Assembly: GCA_963757155.1 (NCBI GenBank)
Contig: CAVWQS010000014.1
Coordinates: forward strand, 124,001 to 188,000
DNA from: DASXQK01 sp963757155
GTDB lineage: Bacteria > Pseudomonadota > Alphaproteobacteria > Dongiales > Dongiaceae
DNA: 64,000 nucleotides
Direction: 5' to 3'
Shown piece after piece: positions 1 through 8,720 of this stretch. Each line of letters starts with the position of its first letter. The stretch's first letter is position 1. A model generated the notes under the pieces. It was not told where the DNA came from and did not search any database. It saw only the letters and a list, made by a program, of their open reading frames with translations. The position numbers and the translations under genes are program-made.

Positions 1-1
1 T

Positions 2-211
2 GTCGCGCCGCCGGCGACCGACAAATGGGGCCCGGGGACGCGAGTTCCCACCATCATCATCTCGCCCTTTGCCAAGCGGGGCTTCATCGACCATACGGTC
101 TATGACACCACTTCGATCCTGAAGCTGATCGAGACCCGTTACGGTCTGGTGCCGCTCGGCACCCGCGACGCCGGCGCCGCCGATCTCAGCAACGCCTTGG
201 CTCTGCAATAG
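2..211 (+). CDS. Phosphoesterase family protein, C-terminal fragment
   Basis: The last 69 residues of a protein whose start lies outside the window. The segment VPTIIISPFAKRGFID, followed by a YDTTSILKLIE helix and RYGL, is typical of the C-terminus of the phosphoesterase family (acid phosphatase AcpA and phospholipase C relatives). Those enzymes are usually exported and cleave phosphomonoesters or phospholipids. No catalytic residue lies in the visible part, so substrate class cannot be chosen. It converges on the next gene, with a shared hairpin just after its TAG. Confidence 0.7.
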   Translation, partial: VAPPATDKWGPGTRVPTIIISPFAKRGFIDHTVYDTTSILKLIETRYGLVPLGTRDAGAADLSNALALQ

Positions 212-239
212 GACGGACTTAGGGCCCTATTTCTTCGAG

Positions 240-275
240 CCTCGGCCTGCCCGCTCACGCGCGGGCGGGCCGAGG
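240..275. terminator. Bidirectional hairpin between convergent genes
   Basis: A long G+C-rich inverted repeat: CCTCGGCC at 240-247 pairs with GGCCGAGG at 268-275, and the stem continues inward to a TCAC loop. The stop codon of the leftward D-carbamoylase gene (255-257) lies inside the stem. The position between two convergent genes suggests a shared terminator; there is no clear U tract. Confidence 0.55.
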
Positions 276-1181
276 CATGAGGATCGGCCCGTAATGCTCC
301 GGCTTGCGGTTGCGGTCGAAATCGTGGAAGCGCTTATAGGCGGCGCTCATCGCGAGGTCGCAGTCCGTCACGATCAGCTCGTCGCCCCGACCCTGGGTCA
401 GCGCGACCACCACGCCGGAGGGTGCGATGATGCAGCTATGGGCCAGCATGTCGACGCCCTCCTCGGGGCCGGCCTTGCCGGAGGCCGCGACCCAGATCCC
501 GTTCTGATAGGCGGCGGCCTGCATGCAGACGAGGTGGTGGAAGGCGCGAAGCTCGTTATGCTCCGGCCAGTCCGGCAGCTGCGAGGGCGAGTTGTAGCCG
601 AGGACCACCACCTCCGCCCCTTGCAGGGCCATCACCCGATAGGTCTCGGGCCAGCGCCGGTCGTTGCAGATCGCCATGCCGATCTTGGCCCCGAAGGCCT
701 CGAAGACGGGAAAGCCCAGATCGCCGGTCTCGAAATACATCTGCTCCAGATGCTGGAAGGGCAGGTCGGGAATGTTCACATCGCTGCCGGGCACATGGAT
801 CTTGCGATATTTGCCGATGATGCGGCCCGCCCCATCGACGAGGATGGAGGTATTGAAGCGCTGCTTGCGGTTGCCGCCCTCGATCAGCTCGCAATAGCCG
901 AGATAGAAGCCGATGCCGAGCCGCGCCGCCGTCTCGAACAGCGGCGCGGTGGCTTCGTTCGGCATCTCGCGCTCGAAGAAGCTTTCGAGCTCGGCCTCAT
1001 CGGTGATGTGCCAGCGGGGAAAGAAGGTCGTCAGCGCCATCTCGGGAAAGACGGCCAAGGCGGCGCCGCGCGCCTTGGCCGTTTCGAGCAGAGCGATCAG
1101 CCGCCGGACCACCGACTCGCGCGGCTCATCGCGGGCGATGGGGCCGAGCTGTCCGACGGCGAGGGTCAGGCGGCGATCCAT
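255..1181 (-). CDS. N-carbamoyl-D-amino acid hydrolase (D-carbamoylase)
   Basis: A 308-residue carbon-nitrogen hydrolase (nitrilase superfamily). The Glu-Lys-Cys triad is at E47 (in VFPEMALTTFFPRW), K127 (in GKYRKIHVPG) and C172 (in MAICNDRRWPE). These positions and contexts match the D-carbamoylases of Agrobacterium-type hydantoin pathways. The enzyme hydrolyses N-carbamoyl-D-amino acids to D-amino acid, CO2 and ammonia in the cytoplasm. It is the last gene of the leftward operon, 21 bases after ridA. A hydantoinase at 15.1 kb could supply its substrate and the FAD oxidase just upstream could use its product. The family call is firm; the natural substrate is inferred. Confidence 0.93.
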   Translation of the reverse strand: MDRRLTLAVGQLGPIARDEPRESVVRRLIALLETAKARGAALAVFPEMALTTFFPRWHITDEAELESFFEREMPNEATAPLFETAARLGIGFYLGYCELIEGGNRKQRFNTSILVDGAGRIIGKYRKIHVPGSDVNIPDLPFQHLEQMYFETGDLGFPVFEAFGAKIGMAICNDRRWPETYRVMALQGAEVVVLGYNSPSQLPDWPEHNELRAFHHLVCMQAAAYQNGIWVAASGKAGPEEGVDMLAHSCIIAPSGVVVALTQGRGDELIVTDCDLAMSAAYKRFHDFDRNRKPEHYGPILMPRPARA

Positions 1182-1202
1182 GAGGTTTTCCCTTAGACAG
1201 TC

Positions 1203-1550
1203 TCAGATGGCCGCGGTGACCATGATCTCGACCTTGTATTGCGGGCCGGCCAGGCGCGATTCGACCGTGGCGCGGGCCGGCGGCGCCTTGGGGTCGATCC
1301 AGGCCTCCCAGGCCGCGTTCATCTCGCCGAAGGTCGAAATGTCAGGCAGCCAGATCTGCGCCGTCAGGATCTTCGACTTGCTGGTCCCCGCCTGGGCCAG
1401 ATAGCCGTCGATCTTGGCCAGGATCTGGGCGGTCTGGCCTCGCACGTCGGCGGCGGTGTCATCCGCGGTCAGCCCGGCGAGATAGGCGATGCCGCCATAG
1501 GTCACCATGCGCGAGAGGCGCGGGCCGGAATCGAAATGCTTGATCGTCAT
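1203..1550 (-). CDS. RidA (YjgF/YER057c) family enamine/imine deaminase
   Basis: A 115-residue protein of usual RidA length. The C-terminal signature PPARATVESRLAGP carries the conserved substrate-binding arginine (R93) and E97. RidA proteins hydrolyse reactive enamines and imines to 2-oxo acids and ammonia. The gene follows the FAD amino-acid oxidase by 13 bases. That is a sensible pairing, because such oxidases release imino acids that RidA would clear. Some family members have other roles, so the substrate is an inference from context. Confidence 0.88.
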   Translation of the reverse strand: MTIKHFDSGPRLSRMVTYGGIAYLAGLTADDTAADVRGQTAQILAKIDGYLAQAGTSKSKILTAQIWLPDISTFGEMNAAWEAWIDPKAPPARATVESRLAGPQYKVEIMVTAAI

Positions 1551-1563
1551 CAGGGGATTTCCT

Positions 1564-2709
1564 TCAGTTCGAGGGTTCGACGAGGGCCGAGAAACGTCCG
1601 GGTGACATCTCCTCGGCGGTGAGGCCGCGGGCTGTCGCGTCGGCCGGCAGCGCCCCGGTCAGGATCAGCCCGGCGATAATACGGGAGAGGGCGGGCGCCG
1701 TCTTGACGCCATAGCCGCCCTGGCCGGCGAGCCAGAAGAACCGTGGGATGAAGGGATCTTCGCCGACCACCGGATTGCCGTCGCGGGCGAAGGTGCGCAA
1801 GCCCGCCCATTTGCGATTGATCTTGCGCACGGGGATCGAGGTCGCGCGCTCCAGCCGGTCGATCCCCAGCGCCAGCTCATATTCATCGGCCTGGGCGTCG
1901 GTCGGCGGGCTGGGCGCGGCATCGGCCGGCGAGACCAGGAGCTGGCCGGCATCGGGCTTGAAGTAGAAGGCCGCGCCCACGTCATTGACCAAAGGCCAAT
2001 CCGCGATAGCGGCACCGGCGGGCGCATTGATGGTGAAGGCGGTGCGGCGCTTGGGTGTCAGGCCCACGGGCTCAGCGCCGGCCTTGCGCGCGATCTCATC
2101 GGCCCAGGCGCCGGCGGCATTGACCAGACGGGCGCCGGTGAAGTCCCCGGCCCGCGTCCGGACCGACCAATCTCCGCCATTCCGCTCGATCGTCTCGACC
2201 TCCGCATCGGTGACGATGACCCCGCCGCGGGCCTTCAACGCCCTGAGATAACCCTGATGCAGGCCATGGACGTCGATGTCGCGGGAATCGGGCTCGAAGA
2301 TCGCTTCGGCCAGGTAATCCGCGCGGAGCACCGGCACCAGGCTGAGGGCCTCCTCCACATCCATGCGGCGCATGCTGGGGACGAAGCGCTGGGCGCGCGC
2401 GAGCTCCTCGTTCAGGGCATCGATCTGATCGGCGCGCGCGATGGTGATCATGCCGCGCGGGCGGACCAGGGGATGCTCGGCGAATCCCTCGGGCGGCGTC
2501 TCGAAGAAGCTGCGGCCGGCCATGGCCAGCCGGCGCACCATGGCCGTGCCGTAGTTCTCGGTGAAGCTCGCCGCCGAGCGGCCGGTGGCGTGATAGCCGC
2601 AATGACTCTCGCGCTCCAGCAGGATCACCTTGGCCTGAGCGGCCAGCTCATAGGCAGCACTTGCGCCGGCGATGCCGCCACCGATGACGAGGATATCGGC
2701 GGCCGTCAT
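1564..2709 (-). CDS. FAD-dependent amino-acid oxidoreductase (DAO family)
   Basis: 381 residues with an N-terminal Rossmann dinucleotide-binding motif (ILVIGGGIAGASAAYELA, residues 6-23) and a C-terminal FAD loop (WLAGQGGYGVKTAP), the arrangement of glycine/D-amino acid oxidases and dehydrogenases. It probably oxidises a primary or secondary amine to an imine in the cytoplasm. It lies between the M20 carbamoylase and ridA in a tight leftward operon, so a D-amino acid from the D-carbamoylase is a reasonable substrate. Sarcosine-oxidase-like activity is an alternative that sequence alone cannot exclude. Confidence 0.85.
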   Translation of the reverse strand: MTAADILVIGGGIAGASAAYELAAQAKVILLERESHCGYHATGRSAASFTENYGTAMVRRLAMAGRSFFETPPEGFAEHPLVRPRGMITIARADQIDALNEELARAQRFVPSMRRMDVEEALSLVPVLRADYLAEAIFEPDSRDIDVHGLHQGYLRALKARGGVIVTDAEVETIERNGGDWSVRTRAGDFTGARLVNAAGAWADEIARKAGAEPVGLTPKRRTAFTINAPAGAAIADWPLVNDVGAAFYFKPDAGQLLVSPADAAPSPPTDAQADEYELALGIDRLERATSIPVRKINRKWAGLRTFARDGNPVVGEDPFIPRFFWLAGQGGYGVKTAPALSRIIAGLILTGALPADATARGLTAEEMSPGRFSALVEPSN

Positions 2710-2721
2710 GGTCTGTCCGCC

Positions 2722-3994
2722 TCATGGCTTGTCCGCGGCCAGGAAGCTCGCCAGCAGCCGCGCGGCGGCGGCGAAATCCGCGAGCTCCATGGCTTCCTCG
2801 GGATTGTGGCTGCCATGGGCGTTGCGGATGAAGATCATGGCGGAAGGAACGCCGAACTCGGTGAAGACGGCGCTGTCATGTCCCGCGCCGCTGGCAAGCT
2901 CCATCGCCGGCAGGCCGAGGCTCCTGGGCCAGGGCGACCAAGCGCCGGCGCAAGCCCGCATCCAGAATGGCGGGATAGCTGTAATTCCCCTCGCCCAGCT
3001 CGAAGCGCACGCGATGGCGCTGCGCGATCTCCGCGGCCAGGGTCTCGGCGGTGGCGGAGGCGTCGCGCATCACCTTCTCCTTGAGCCCGCGGAAATCGAG
3101 GACGAAGCTTGTCTCGCCCGCGACCTTGCTCGGGGCGGCGACGGCAGGGTCGGTGTTGAGCTGGCCGACGGTGAAGACGAGATCCTCGCCCGCCTCTTCG
3201 ACCGCAAGCCAATGCTCGTTCAGCCGCTGCAGCAGCTCGACCGTGGCGGCCACCGCGTCGTGGCGCGCCTCCCGCGGGGCGGCACCGGAATGGGCATAGG
3301 CCCCGAAACAATGGGCATGGGCATGGCGCAGGCAGCCCCGGATGCCGGTGACGAGGCCGATGGGAAGCCCCTTGGCCTCCAGCACCGGGCCTTGCTCGAT
3401 ATGGACCTCGATGAAGGCCGCGATCGACTTCGGGTCCAGATGGGCCTGGCCCCGGCGCAGCGCCGCCACATCGCCGCCCGCCTCCGCCAGATGCTCCGCC
3501 AGGGGCCGGCCGCTGTCGGCGCGGCGGACGTCGAAGGCTTGGGGGTCGAGCCGGCCGAAGGCGGCATGGGATCCGATATAGGCGCTGTTGAACCAGGCGG
3601 CCTCTTCGGCCCGGATCGCCATCACCGTCACGTCCCGCTCGGGCGTGATGGCCTGCCGGCGCAGCCCGCCGAGGGCCGAGAGCCCGGCGACCACCCCCGC
3701 AGCACCGTCATAATTGCCGCCCTGGGGCACCGAATCCATATGCGAGCCGGTCATCAGCCGCGGCAGCTCGCGCCGCTTGCCCGGCAGGGTCATGTAGAGA
3801 TTGAGCGCCGCGTCGGTCCTGATCTCGAGCCCGAGCCCCTCCGCCGTCTTTCGCGCCAGGCCATGGGCGAAGTTCTCGCCCTCGCCATAGGTGGCGCGGG
3901 TGATGCCGCGGCCGACGCTGGTATGGGCGCGCAGCGAATCGAACATGCCGCGCGCCAACTCGATGTCGGGCTCGACTCCCGTCCCGGCGGCCAT
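2722..3994 (-). pseudogene. M20-family carbamoylase/allantoate amidohydrolase, one frameshift
   Basis: A Zn-dependent amidase of the hydantoinase/carbamoylase group (N-carbamoyl-L-amino acid hydrolase, allantoate or ureidoglycolate amidohydrolase). Dinuclear metal ligands are visible: H85 (GSHMDSVPQGG), D96, E130/E131 and H198 (EVHIEQGP). The last His (NAHGSHNPEEAME) is in the other frame. Reading is lost near 2923. Dropping one base there joins LVALAQ to SLGLPAMELASG and gives a full-length protein of about 423 residues. The start overlaps the stop of the aminotransferase gene by one base (TGATG). It may be intact in the organism. L-carbamoylase fits the neighbourhood, but allantoate activity is possible. 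Confidence 0.85.
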
Positions 3995-5088
3995 CACGGT
4001 GCCCCTTCGCGGGAGCGCCAGACCGTGAGGGCCTGCAGCAGGCTTTCCATTTCCTCGCGGGCCCCGATGGTGATGCGCAGGCAATGGCCGAGCCCATAGC
4101 CCGCCATGGGCCGCAGCATGATCCCTTCCTCCCGCAGATACTGAAAGACCATTGCTGCGGTCGCCTCGCTGTCGAAGGGCAGGAGCATGAAATTGCAATG
4201 GCTCGGCCAGGGGGCGAGGCCGAGGGCGGCGAGCCGGTCCGAGAACCAGCCGCGAAGTGCTGAATTGGCGCTGCGCACGGCCGCGATATGGCCCCGGTCG
4301 CGGATGGCGGCGGAAGCGGCCGCGATGCTTGGCCCCGTCACGCCATTGGGATGGCGGATGCGATTGAGGATGGCCGCGATCTCGGCCGGGAAATAGCCCC
4401 ATCCCGTGCGCAGGCTCGCCAGCCCGTGGATCTTGGAGAAGCTGCGCAGCATGACCGTATTGGATCCCGCCGCGACCAGGGAGGCGCCAGGATCGTAATC
4501 CTCCGCCGTGACATATTCCGCATAGGCGCCGTCGAGGACGAGGAGGACATCCTCGCGCAAGCCGGCGCGAAGCCGCTGCAGCTCCCCCCGGCCGAGCAGG
4601 CTTCCCGTGGGATTGTTGGGATTGGCCAGGAACAGGATCCGGGTCCGCGGCGTGACCCGGGCGAGGAGGGCCTCGACCTCGGAATTGAAGCCGCTCTCCG
4701 ACGCGAGCACGACATCGGCGCCATTGGCCGCCGTCACGCTGCGGAAATAGAGATAGCCGTAGCGGCTCATCAGGGCCTCATCGCCCGGCCGCAAATAGGC
4801 CTGGCCGATCAGCCCGAGCAGCTCCATGGAGCCGGCGCCGCAGATGATCTGGGCTGCGGGCAGGCCCTCAGCCTCGGCGATCGCCTGGCGAAGCGTGCCC
4901 GCATCGCCGTCGGGATAGCGGGTCAGCTCGGCGAGCGACTTGCGCAGGGCCTCGATGGCGGCCGGCGAAGGCGGGGCTGCATTCTCGTTCTGGTCGAGGC
5001 GGATCAGCCGGCGCCCGGATGCGTCGCGCTCCGCGAGCTTATAGGGCTCGAGAGCGGGGATATGCTCGCGGGGCAGCGGATTTGACAA
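3994..5088 (-). CDS. HisC-like pyridoxal-phosphate aminotransferase
   Basis: 364 residues, class I/II fold, closest to histidinol-phosphate aminotransferases. It shows NPNNPTG (156-162), the PLP-ring aspartate D186 and Y189 (LDGAYAEY), the Schiff-base lysine K219 (RSFSKIHGLA) and a later arginine-rich RTGWGYF. No histidine-biosynthesis gene is nearby and it sits in a catabolic operon, so it more likely transaminates an amino acid released by the carbamoylases. This use of HisC-like enzymes is known but here is inferred. It is translationally coupled to the downstream M20 gene. Confidence 0.85.
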   Translation of the reverse strand: MSNPLPREHIPALEPYKLAERDASGRRLIRLDQNENAAPPSPAAIEALRKSLAELTRYPDGDAGTLRQAIAEAEGLPAAQIICGAGSMELLGLIGQAYLRPGDEALMSRYGYLYFRSVTAANGADVVLASESGFNSEVEALLARVTPRTRILFLANPNNPTGSLLGRGELQRLRAGLREDVLLVLDGAYAEYVTAEDYDPGASLVAAGSNTVMLRSFSKIHGLASLRTGWGYFPAEIAAILNRIRHPNGVTGPSIAAASAAIRDRGHIAAVRSANSALRGWFSDRLAALGLAPWPSHCNFMLLPFDSEATAAMVFQYLREEGIMLRPMAGYGLGHCLRITIGAREEMESLLQALTVWRSREGAP

Positions 5089-5108
5089 GGCTTCGAAACC
5101 GCTCCCGC

Positions 5109-6464
5109 TCAGCCCCGGCAGGTCAGCTCGATCAGCGGCGCGAAGGGCGCCTTCGGTTCCGCCAGCCGGCGGACCGCATCCTCGATGGCCTGGGCGTGGG
5201 CTGCGCCCAGGGCCGTGCCGGCATAGTCGCGGTATTTGGCGATGATCTCGTCCTCGCTGATGGGATTCTCCGGCCCGCCCCGGGCGTTGCGGGGACCCGA
5301 ATCCAGACGCCGGCCGTCCTTCAGCACGACGGTGACCTCGCCCCAGCGGTCGGCGGGGAAGCGGGCATTGTATTCCGCCGATTCATGCAGGGTCGTGGCC
5401 GCCACAAGGCGGGCGGCTTCGGGATCGGCCAGTCCCGGCCCCTCGATCTCGGCGACGCCGACGCGGCCCTTTACCAAAGCCGCGGCCACGGGATAGCTGA
5501 CGGAATATTGCGCGACCGGGCTGGTCGTGGGGACCTCGCGATAGAGCCGGGTCGCCTCATGGAAGCTGGTCAGCTCGACGGCGGCGATATCGGCGCCGGT
5601 CAGGCCATGGTCGCGGCGCAGCTTGAGGGCGGAATCGATCAGGGCATGAGTCCAGCGGCAGACCGGATAGGGCTTGATGTAATGGCGATGGACGACCCAT
5701 TGCTCGCCGAGATCGCGCCAGAATGGCTCGACCTCCTCGGCCTCGACCGTCGCCGCCGGCGCACCGGTGAAGCCCTGATCGGCGAGATAGACCGCGGTCA
5801 CCCCGGCGAGCGCCCCCCAGGCCGAGCCGTCATGCAGCATGGTGGGGCTGTCGATGACCCGCATCATCTGGCTGCGCGGCCCGTGATATTCGGCGATGCC
5901 GAGCGCCTCGCGCAGCTTGTCGGGGCCGAGCTTCAGGAGGCGCGCGCCCATGGCGGCCACCGCGAGCGCGTTCCAGGCGCCGGAGGTATGATAGTCGGTG
6001 ACCGTGGCGTGCAAGGCGATGCCGGCCCGTGCGCCGATCTCATAGCCAAGGACCAGGGCCGTGATCGCCTCCGCCGCGTCGATCGCCGGCGCGACCTGGG
6101 CGAAGGTCAGCAAGGCGGGGATCGTCACCACGCCGATATGGCCCTTGGTCGGGTTGTAGCCGTCATGGCCGTCGAGATTGTCGATCTGGGCCGCCGCGGC
6201 GAAGACGGCCCCGGCCGGGCTCACCGACCTGCCGTCGAACATCATCCGGGCCGAGGGCGCGCCCGGTCCGGCCGAGAAGGAGGCGACGGCGAACTCCCGG
6301 CAGATGCGGGCGGCTTCCAGCTCGCGGGCCGCGGCCGCCACCCCGATGGTGTCGAGCAGGAGCAGCGAGGCGAAATGCCGGACCTCCGGCGGAATGCGCG
6401 ACAGCTCCAGCTCGCCGGCGAAGCGGCGCACCCGTTCGAAGCCCGTCAGTCTGGCGGCGTCCAT
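5109..6464 (-). CDS. MmgE/PrpD family protein
   Basis: A 451-residue protein of the MmgE/PrpD family, the usual length. Recognisable segments are LLLDTIGVAAAA near residue 35, a GHDGYNP-containing region after the first helical block, and YPVCRWTHALID in the last third. Known members are 2-methylcitrate dehydratase and cis-aconitate decarboxylase, but many catabolic members are uncharacterised. No methylcitrate synthase or PrpB is near, so methylcitrate is unlikely. It may dehydrate or isomerise an organic acid produced by the operon. Confidence 0.82.
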   Translation of the reverse strand: MDAARLTGFERVRRFAGELELSRIPPEVRHFASLLLLDTIGVAAAARELEAARICREFAVASFSAGPGAPSARMMFDGRSVSPAGAVFAAAAQIDNLDGHDGYNPTKGHIGVVTIPALLTFAQVAPAIDAAEAITALVLGYEIGARAGIALHATVTDYHTSGAWNALAVAAMGARLLKLGPDKLREALGIAEYHGPRSQMMRVIDSPTMLHDGSAWGALAGVTAVYLADQGFTGAPAATVEAEEVEPFWRDLGEQWVVHRHYIKPYPVCRWTHALIDSALKLRRDHGLTGADIAAVELTSFHEATRLYREVPTTSPVAQYSVSYPVAAALVKGRVGVAEIEGPGLADPEAARLVAATTLHESAEYNARFPADRWGEVTVVLKDGRRLDSGPRNARGGPENPISEDEIIAKYRDYAGTALGAAHAQAIEDAVRRLAEPKAPFAPLIELTCRG

Positions 6465-6560
6465 GGCGATCGTCTTCCCCTGATCAGAAGATCATCATAA
6501 GCGATGATGACCCGGTGATTGCTTTCCTTGTGGCATCCCCTGTTGCGCCTGGGACATGGG

Positions 6561-7517
6561 TCAATAGCCCCGCGCGGGATCGACGATATTGGCCAGGGTC
6601 TCCCCCCGCTTCCAGCGGTCGAGGTTGTCGCAGAACATCTCGATCGAGCGCTGCTCCCAGCCCTCATAGACGCTGGAGCAATGGGGCGTGATGATCACAT
6701 TTTCCATGCCCCAGAGAGGATTGTCGGCCGGCAGCGGCTCGGTCTCGAAGACGTCGAGGGCAGCCCCCTTCAGCCGGCCGCTGTCCAGCGCTTCGATCAA
6801 GGCGGCCTGCTGCACCACCCCGCCGCGGGAGACATCGACCAGCACCGCCCCGGGCTTGAGGCGGGCGAAGGCCGCCGCATCCATCAGGCCGCGGGTCTCG
6901 GCCGTCAGCGGCACGCAGACCACGATGAAATCCGCCTCCGGCAGCAGCTCGCCCAGACGCGCCACGGGCTCGACGCGGTCGACCGAGGGGGTGGGCGCGG
7001 GGCGCGCGCGCAGGCCAATGACCCGCATGCCATGGGCCTTGGCCAGACGGGCGACGGCCTGGCCGGTCTTGCCGAGACCCAGGATCAGGATCGTCCGGCC
7101 CTCCAAGGAGGCGACGGCGGTGGGCGCCCAGCGCCGCTCGCGCTGGGCCGCCGCGAAACCGGGGAGGCCCAGGTTGAAATGCAGCGCCGCGGCGATGGCG
7201 TATTGCGCCATGGTCGGCGCCCCGACCCCGGCCGCATTGGTCACGGTGAGACGCGCGGGATCCCAGGGCGCCAGATGATCGGTGCCCGATCCGCCGACGG
7301 AGACCCAGCGCAGCGAGGGCGATGCCAGAATGGCCGGTCGGGGAAAGCCGGGGGTGCCGGCGAAGCGGACGGTATAGAGCGCGTCGGGCTTATGCTTCTC
7401 CAGCAGGCCGGGAAGGCTCGGATAATCCGTGCAGAGGGAGATCTCGACATCGGGATGGCGCCGGCTGAGCGGCTCGAGAATCGTCTCGGCCTTGTCGTTA
7501 TGGATCATCAATCGCAT
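6561..7517 (-). CDS. D-2-hydroxyacid dehydrogenase, NAD(P)-dependent
   Basis: 318 residues of the D-isomer-specific 2-hydroxyacid dehydrogenase family (GhrA/SerA-like fold). The nucleotide-binding loop is GLGKTG (147-152). The catalytic triad is R231 (VDVSRGGVV), E260 (FETEPLP) and H279 (ITPHCSS). It interconverts 2-oxo acids and D-2-hydroxy acids. In this operon it could reduce a 2-oxo acid made by the aminotransferase or the FAD oxidase. The gene is 24 bases downstream of the GlxA-type regulator. Length is typical, and coenzyme preference was not determined. Confidence 0.9.
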   Translation of the reverse strand: MRLMIHNDKAETILEPLSRRHPDVEISLCTDYPSLPGLLEKHKPDALYTVRFAGTPGFPRPAILASPSLRWVSVGGSGTDHLAPWDPARLTVTNAAGVGAPTMAQYAIAAALHFNLGLPGFAAAQRERRWAPTAVASLEGRTILILGLGKTGQAVARLAKAHGMRVIGLRARPAPTPSVDRVEPVARLGELLPEADFIVVCVPLTAETRGLMDAAAFARLKPGAVLVDVSRGGVVQQAALIEALDSGRLKGAALDVFETEPLPADNPLWGMENVIITPHCSSVYEGWEQRSIEMFCDNLDRWKRGETLANIVDPARGY

Positions 7518-7541
7518 GGGGAACCCTGGCTGGGAGGGTGG

Positions 7542-8513
7542 TCAGACGTTCAGCCGGTCATGGCTGGGCGAGACGCCGAAGCGCTGGCGGTAGCATTTGG
7601 TGAAATGGGAATGGGTGCTGAAGCCCGTCGCCACCGCCACCTCGACGATGGGGGCGGTGGTATTGAGCAGCATGAGGCGCGCCCGGCGCAGCCGCACGTC
7701 GCGGTAATATTCGGTGGGGGACATGCGGGTATGGTGGCGGAACAGGCGATGGAGCTGGCGCCGGGTCAGGCCCGCGCGGGTCGCCAGCCGGTCGACGCCC
7801 AGCGGCGTATCGAGATTCCCCTCCATGGCGGCGATGGCGGCGGCCAGCTTCTCCGAGCGATGCAGCACCGCCATGCGATGGGCCCGGGTCTGCTCGTCCA
7901 CCGTGGAGCGGATGCGGTCGACCTGCAGCTCCTCGGCGATCTCGATGGCGAGGCTGGAGCCATGGGCCTCCGAGACGATATGGAGAAAGAGATCGAGGGT
8001 GGCCGTGGCGCCGGAGCAGCTGTAGCGGTCGCGATCGATGACATAGAGGTTGTTCTTCAGGTCGATATGAGGAAAATCGCCGGCGAAGGCATCGGCGTTC
8101 TCCCAATGGATCGTGCAGGCATAGCCGTCGAGCAGCCCGGCCCGGGCCAGCACATAGGCGCCGGTGGTCACGGCCCCCAGGCGGACCCGATGCCGGGCGA
8201 GATTGCGCAGCCATTTGAAGACCGCGGGATGCTTGAAGCGCTCCGGATTGAAGCCGCCGCAGACGAAGAGGAAATCCGGCACCAGCGCCATATCCGGGGC
8301 GCCGTCGACATTCAGCAGCAGCCCATTGCTCGATTGCGCGGCCTCGCCCTCGATCGAATAGGTCTTCCATTGGTAGAGCTTCTTGCCCGACAGCCGGTTG
8401 GCATGGCGCATGACATCGATGGCGGCGATGACCCCGAGCAGGGAGAAGCTCGGCAGCAGCAGCAGAGCGACCTCGGTGGTCCTGTCCCTGAGCTCGAAGG
8501 GTCTGTCCAGCAT
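7542..8513 (-). CDS. GlxA-family transcriptional regulator (DJ-1/PfpI + AraC HTH)
   Basis: 323 residues from an ATG at 8513; longer readings back to 8651 add an unrelated tail. Residues 1-190 are a class I glutamine-amidotransferase-like (DJ-1/PfpI) domain (VALLLLPSFSLLGVI, FVCGGFNPE). About 225-318 is a double AraC helix-turn-helix ending in VAVATGFSTHSHFTKCYR and FGVSPS. Regulators of this family (GbdR, SouR, CdhR) activate catabolism of glycine betaine, sarcosine and carnitine in Pseudomonas. It heads the leftward operon and faces the rightward operon carrying demethylase-like enzymes, so it probably controls both. The inducer is unknown. Confidence 0.88.
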   Translation of the reverse strand: MLDRPFELRDRTTEVALLLLPSFSLLGVIAAIDVMRHANRLSGKKLYQWKTYSIEGEAAQSSNGLLLNVDGAPDMALVPDFLFVCGGFNPERFKHPAVFKWLRNLARHRVRLGAVTTGAYVLARAGLLDGYACTIHWENADAFAGDFPHIDLKNNLYVIDRDRYSCSGATATLDLFLHIVSEAHGSSLAIEIAEELQVDRIRSTVDEQTRAHRMAVLHRSEKLAAAIAAMEGNLDTPLGVDRLATRAGLTRRQLHRLFRHHTRMSPTEYYRDVRLRRARLMLLNTTAPIVEVAVATGFSTHSHFTKCYRQRFGVSPSHDRLNV

Positions 8514-8545
8514 CGCCCCGAAACCTTCTTCGCCAAGACAGTTGA

Positions 8546-8589
8546 TGTCCCAATTGAAACAATCGCTGTCCCGGCGGGTCACTATAGTG
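8546..8589. promoter_or_regulatory. Candidate operator: TGTCCC direct repeat and palindrome
   Basis: In the 207-base divergent intergenic region, TGTCCC occurs at 8546-8551 and again at 8567-8572, exactly 21 bases apart (two helical turns). Same-face direct repeats of this kind suit AraC-type regulators. CACTATAGTG at 8580-8589 is a perfect 10-base palindrome just beyond. Assignment to the adjacent GlxA-type regulator is inference. Confidence 0.35.
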
Positions 8590-8720
8590 CGGCTTCGGCG
8601 GCTTTGCGAGGGGCGGAGCCGAGGGCAGCGGCCAATGGCGTAACGAGGCAAATCCGGCCTTTGGCGATCGGCTATGCCAGCCTATCGGGGGCTGTCCGAT
8701 ACGGATAAGGAAGGTTTGAG

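Noticed and set aside
6519..8708. 729-codon plus-strand open frame
   Set aside because: Antisense to the hydroxyacid dehydrogenase and GlxA regulator; no recognisable sequence.
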